In this document: piece after piece, positions 6,564-9,330 of the stretch
Layout: each line of letters starts with the position of its first letter
Numbering within the stretch: position 1 is the stretch's first letter
From: Archaeoglobaceae archaeon
GTDB lineage: Archaea > Halobacteriota > Archaeoglobi > Archaeoglobales > Archaeoglobaceae
NCBI GenBank assembly: GCA_025059545.1
Contig: JANXDJ010000055.1
Span: forward strand, 1-9,330
Direction: 5' to 3'
Length of the DNA: 9,330 nt
Program-made: the position numbers and the translations under genes
The notes under the pieces: model-generated
The model's input: the letters and a program-made list of their open reading frames with translations, nothing else
The model's database searches: none
Told to the model about the DNA's origin: nothing

Positions 6564-6832
6564 TGCTCTGCAATTACCATTCCTCTAACTGCTTGACAAA
6601 CTCTTTCAAGCTCCTCTTCTCTGCCAATGGCTTTCATGATCCCATAGCAGAGTTTCATAATTGCATCTCTGTGCTCGATCTTTTGTCTAAAGATCTGCAC
6701 AGGCAAAATTTTCAACGAATCATATTCTTGAAAATACTCATTTTCGATGCCAAAAGACTCGAAAAACTTTTTTATCTGAAACAAAAGTAGGTGGAGATGC
6801 ACGATCTCCTCCTTCCCAAACTGCCCAGACAT
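6560..6832 (-). CDS. UPF0058 family protein (function unknown)
   Basis: The 90-residue protein matches the small archaeal UPF0058 family (PF01893). It shows the typical start KEEIVHLHLLLFQIKKFFE (7-25), a central EYDSLKILPVQIFRQKIEHRDAIMKLC (36-62), and an otherwise helical sequence with no membrane segment. The biochemical role of the family is not known. ATG 6832 sits 24.5 bases after a strong TATA box, so the transcript is probably leaderless and separate from the membrane-protein gene 78 bases upstream. Its stop codon (6560-6562) overlaps the stop codon of the converging helicase gene (6561-6563). An opposite-strand reading frame of the same length (6518-6790) is its shadow; the family match and promoter support the minus strand. 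Confidence 0.88.
   Translation of the reverse strand: MSGQFGKEEIVHLHLLLFQIKKFFESFGIENEYFQEYDSLKILPVQIFRQKIEHRDAIMKLCYGIMKAIGREEELERVCQAVRGMVIAEH
6768..6773 (+). terminator. Possible T-run terminator for the helicase mRNA
   Basis: T6 on the plus strand in the stretch AAAAACTTTTTTATC, about 205 bases past the helicase stop and inside the antisense of UPF0058. It is the first strong plus-strand T-run after the gene, so the helicase mRNA may extend through much of the UPF0058 gene. Weak evidence. Confidence 0.2.
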
Positions 6833-6852
6833 AATCGAATGTCGATGACTAA

Positions 6853-6860
6853 TATATAAA
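6853..6860 (-). promoter_or_regulatory. TATA box for UPF0058
   Basis: TTTATATA on the minus strand, the best TATA consensus in the window, centred 24.5 bases upstream of ATG 6832. No Shine-Dalgarno is present between it and the start, in keeping with a leaderless mRNA. Confidence 0.65.
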
Positions 6861-6879
6861 ACTATCGTTAGATAAGTTT

Positions 6880-6895
6880 TTAAAAAGCTTTTTAA
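6880..6895. repeat. Perfect 16-base palindrome upstream of the UPF0058 promoter
   Basis: TTAAAAAGCTTTTTAA reads the same on both strands without a mismatch. It lies in the 77-base gap between the DUF401 and UPF0058 genes, 19 bases upstream of the TATA box and centred about 55 bases before the UPF0058 start. It could be an operator for a dimeric regulator, or a terminator for the DUF401 transcript, since it ends in a T-run on the minus strand. Its simple composition means chance is possible. Confidence 0.5.
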
Positions 6896-6910
6896 GTCGA
6901 AAGAAGGAAT

Positions 6911-8065
6911 CTAAACTATTAATTTAAGCCATTGAAGCAAAAGAATTGACGAAATCGCCAATATTAACACTATAACAGGTTTTAGTAATATTAAGTAGCA
7001 CTTATACATGTTTGCTTTAAAAAATTCAATTGTGAGAGCAAAGCATAGATGAAATGGTGAAAGGATCACACCAACAAAGCCTCCTAAGATCAACATCAGC
7101 AAAGTTCCCGACTCTTCAGCTGTTCCGATGAAAACTGGTAAAACGATCGAAGAATAACTTAGCTCAATACCAGTGGAAAATCCCACAATAAAAGCCAATA
7201 TGAAAGCGATTTGTGGAACAGGCAAATAAGATAACTCAGTAGATATTAACTGAGCAAGATTACTCGCCTCAATTATATTTTTGTAGCCCATAACCGCGAA
7301 AACGAGAACTATTAACCTTAAATCTACTGCCTTCATGATTAGAATTCTGATATTTGCAAAATCTGGCTTTTTATCTATCAATAACAATACAATAGATACA
7401 GCAACCGCAAAAATGAGCATTTTCGTGGCTAAATATAGGAATATAAGGCACAGAATTGGATATAATGCGATGATTCCTTCTTTAAGATTTTCAGGTCTGA
7501 AAGATCTCTCAAACCCACTTAAAAGCAGAAATCCTGCTAAAAATGAAAAAAGAGAAATCGGAAATACCAAAGAAGCATAATAACTGTAATCTTTTCCCAA
7601 AACAGCCAATGCTATAATAACAGAGGGATAAAGTGGCCATATTGTCGTCCAGACATGCCTAAACCAGTAATTGATAACTGTAAGTCTCTCAGCCGAAAGT
7701 TTACCACTTTTAAGCATCGGCAAAAGCATTGTTGCAGAAACCAAAGCTCCAGCAGGCATTGGAATTAGCCCCACGATGAGAGGAATCATAGCCAAACTTA
7801 AAGCGCCAAAAGAAGAACTAAAAGAATTAGATACCCTCTCGAGAAATCCAAAATGATCCATTGATTGAGCTAAAAAGTATGTGAGGATAAGTAAAAACAA
7901 AACTTCAAAGCTTTGAGGGTGAAGATAGCTTTTAAGCAGTTCTAAAGACGCTCCAATGCTTGAAAATCCCAAGAATAGGGAAGCAATTAGTAAAGCTGGT
8001 CCGATTCCAATTTTTCGGACAAGGACCAATGCGATGAATATTGAAAGCAGGAGAATAGCCAGCAT
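6911..8065 (-). CDS. DUF401 family integral membrane protein (putative ion-transporter superfamily)
   Basis: The 384-residue protein is very hydrophobic, with about ten membrane segments spread along its length and only short charged loops. The block GLIPMPAGALVSATMLLPML (99-118) followed by RLTVINYWFRHVWTTIWPLYPSVIIA (127-152) is the hallmark of DUF401 (PF04165), which is related to the ion transporter superfamily. A second block, GFSTGIELSYSSIVLPVF (295-312) with GGFVGVILSPFHLCFALTIEFF (328-349), looks like the matching half of an inverted repeat, as in related carriers. The substrate is unknown. ATG 8065 follows the purL stop codon after 15 bases, with neither a Shine-Dalgarno nor a well-placed TATA box, so it is probably transcribed with purL. 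The link could mean a role in purine-related transport, but co-transcription alone does not show this. The family is confident; the transport activity is inferred. Confidence 0.88.
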   Translation of the reverse strand: MLAILLLSIFIALVLVRKIGIGPALLIASLFLGFSSIGASLELLKSYLHPQSFEVLFLLILTYFLAQSMDHFGFLERVSNSFSSSFGALSLAMIPLIVGLIPMPAGALVSATMLLPMLKSGKLSAERLTVINYWFRHVWTTIWPLYPSVIIALAVLGKDYSYYASLVFPISLFSFLAGFLLLSGFERSFRPENLKEGIIALYPILCLIFLYLATKMLIFAVAVSIVLLLIDKKPDFANIRILIMKAVDLRLIVLVFAVMGYKNIIEASNLAQLISTELSYLPVPQIAFILAFIVGFSTGIELSYSSIVLPVFIGTAEESGTLLMLILGGFVGVILSPFHLCFALTIEFFKANMYKCYLILLKPVIVLILAISSILLLQWLKLIV

Positions 8066-8080
8066 TAGAAATAAAAAAGA

Positions 8081-9330
8081 TTAAGCAAGAAATCTGCTCA
8101 TTCCTGTTCTCCAAGCTTTATCAGCTTCGTTCAGATTGCATGAAAAGCTTCCAAAGTCCAGTTTATCTCCCTCGCTGTAGCCAATCTGTTCTGCTTTCAA
8201 CCCATTGTTTCGGAAGAATTCGATGTAGTCCTTAAGTTCTTCTTCTTTAACTTCAACGATCCACCTCGTATTTGACTCAGAGAAAAGATCTACTAAACTC
8301 ATTTTTCTCATAGCTTTAAATCCAATTCCGAGTCCAAAGCTCATCTCCGCAATTGCAGCTGCAATTCCTCCCTCAGCAACATCGTGACAGGCTTTGACTC
8401 CAAATATCTTGAAGGATTCGAGTAGTGCTTTTGAATAAGCCTTCAGAACTTCAGGCGAGGTTTTTGGAACGTTGTAGCTTTCGAATCCCATTATCTTCGA
8501 ATAAAGGCTTCCTCCGAATTCTTTCTTTGTCTCTCCAATCAAAACGACCGCACCACCTTTAAAAAAGCTATCATTAACTTTTCTAACGTCCTCAACGATT
8601 CCCACACCAAGAAGTGTTGGAGTTGGTGGAATTGAACAGAATTTAGTTTCGTTGTAGAAGCTGACATTACCGCTCACACAAGGCAATCCATAATTTTTAG
8701 CCATCCAACCCATTGCTTTAACACTTTCAACAAACTCCCACATTCTCTCTGGCTTTTCTGGATTTCCAAAGTTTAAGCAATCGACAAACGAATGTGGCTT
8801 GGAATTCACGGCTACGAGATTCCTTATGAGCTCATCAAAAGAACTCGCAGTGCCCCAATATGGATCTGCTTTTGTCATCCAAGGATTTACCGCTACAGCA
8901 ATCGAAATTCCTTTGTTCGATCTCGTAGGCTTCATCACTACAGCGTCTCCATGGGTTTCAAAGTTAACTCTGCCTTGCAAAGGCTTTATCAATGTGCAAG
9001 CTCTAACTTCGTGGTCGTATTGCCTTATCACCCAGTCTTTAGAAGCTACGTTCGGATGGGAGATCATTTTCATGAAAACCTGCTTGAAATCCCTCGGCTC
9101 AGGAATCTCTGGCTCGAGCTTTGGTATAGGTTTCGCAGTGTATGTTCTGCAATACTCAACCGCACCAACGATGAACTCGATGTCCATTTCATAGATCTTA
9201 TGTCCATTGTAGAATATACGAAGCATCTTGTCCTCGGTAGTTTTACCGATCACTGCAGCAGGGAGATCCCACTTCTGGAATACATAGAGCACTTCATCGA
9301 CTTTCTCTGGCTTTACTGTTAGCATCAACC
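8081..9330 (-). CDS. purL: Phosphoribosylformylglycinamidine synthase subunit PurL, C-terminal part
   Basis: PurL is the synthetase subunit that turns formylglycinamide ribonucleotide (FGAR) into the amidine (FGAM) with ATP and ammonia from PurQ, the fourth step of purine synthesis in the cytosol. The frame is open to the right edge, and 415 residues of an expected 700-800 are visible, covering the end of the first AIRS-like half and all of the second. Key blocks, numbered within the fragment, are LMLTVKPEK (1-9), RQYDHEV (102-108), [12 protein letters not shown] (183-194), [10 protein letters not shown] (219-228), [14 protein letters not shown] (234-247), FGGSLYS (271-277), HDVAEGG (315-321) and [12 protein letters not shown] (349-360). 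No internal break is seen. The first visible codon is TTG and is probably internal rather than a start. The stop TAA is at 8083-8081, 15 bases before the DUF401 gene. Confidence 0.96.
   Translation of the reverse strand, partial: LMLTVKPEKVDEVLYVFQKWDLPAAVIGKTTEDKMLRIFYNGHKIYEMDIEFIVGAVEYCRTYTAKPIPKLEPEIPEPRDFKQVFMKMISHPNVASKDWVIRQYDHEVRACTLIKPLQGRVNFETHGDAVVMKPTRSNKGISIAVAVNPWMTKADPYWGTASSFDELIRNLVAVNSKPHSFVDCLNFGNPEKPERMWEFVESVKAMGWMAKNYGLPCVSGNVSFYNETKFCSIPPTPTLLGVGIVEDVRKVNDSFFKGGAVVLIGETKKEFGGSLYSKIMGFESYNVPKTSPEVLKAYSKALLESFKIFGVKACHDVAEGGIAAAIAEMSFGLGIGFKAMRKMSLVDLFSESNTRWIVEVKEEELKDYIEFFRNNGLKAEQIGYSEGDKLDFGSFSCNLNEADKAWRTGMSRFLA

Noticed and set aside
8792..9322. Long plus-strand open frames of 176 and 131 residues opposite the right-hand gene
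   Set aside because: They lie entirely antisense to well-conserved PurL motifs, have no family resemblance and no promoter; shadows of purL.
1..9330. Mobile elements, CRISPR arrays, toxin-antitoxin or defence genes
   Set aside because: No transposase or integrase motifs, no regularly spaced repeats, no terminal repeats around the tRNA, and no gene resembling a known defence component. The helicase resembles repair enzymes and has no methylase or nuclease neighbours.

Overview
The window looks like a piece of an archaeal chromosome, most likely from the Archaeoglobales. The reasons are a Pus10-type pseudouridine synthase, a UPF0058 protein, a DUF6513/dihydropteroate-synthase-like protein of the kind linked to methanopterin cofactors, a sirtuin resembling the Archaeoglobus Sir2-Af2 type, an archaeal-style tRNA-Gln without an encoded CCA, and TATA boxes placed so that most mRNAs should be leaderless. 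Base composition is moderately AT-rich. The genus is inferred from remembered family sequences, not from a search.

Left part (1-1501, minus strand): a tight three-gene operon of a sirtuin, an unrecognised 105-residue protein and a DHPS-like protein cut by the window edge. The junctions are a 4-base overlap and a 1-base gap. Divergent from it (1552-2637, plus) is pus10. The 50-base gap holds one AT-rich TATA element centred exactly midway between the two start codons, apparently serving both directions.

Centre (2668-6563, plus): a membrane-bound PAS histidine kinase without a partner regulator, tRNA-Gln(CUG), and a large SF2 helicase of the MrfA/YprA/Hrq1 type with cysteine clusters at both ends. 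The kinase and the helicase both start with GTG about 25 bases after a TATA box.

Right part (6560-9330, minus): the C-terminal part of PurL (purine synthesis), then after 15 bases a DUF401 membrane protein, then after 77 bases a UPF0058 gene with its own TATA box. The UPF0058 stop codon overlaps the helicase stop codon tail to tail. A perfect 16-base palindrome lies between the DUF401 and UPF0058 genes.

Most genes are housekeeping or conserved archaeal functions. I see no mobile element, CRISPR array or clear defence island. The points most worth following up are the sirtuin/unknown/DHPS-like operon, the symmetric bidirectional promoter, the changed substrate loop of the sirtuin, and the palindrome upstream of UPF0058.
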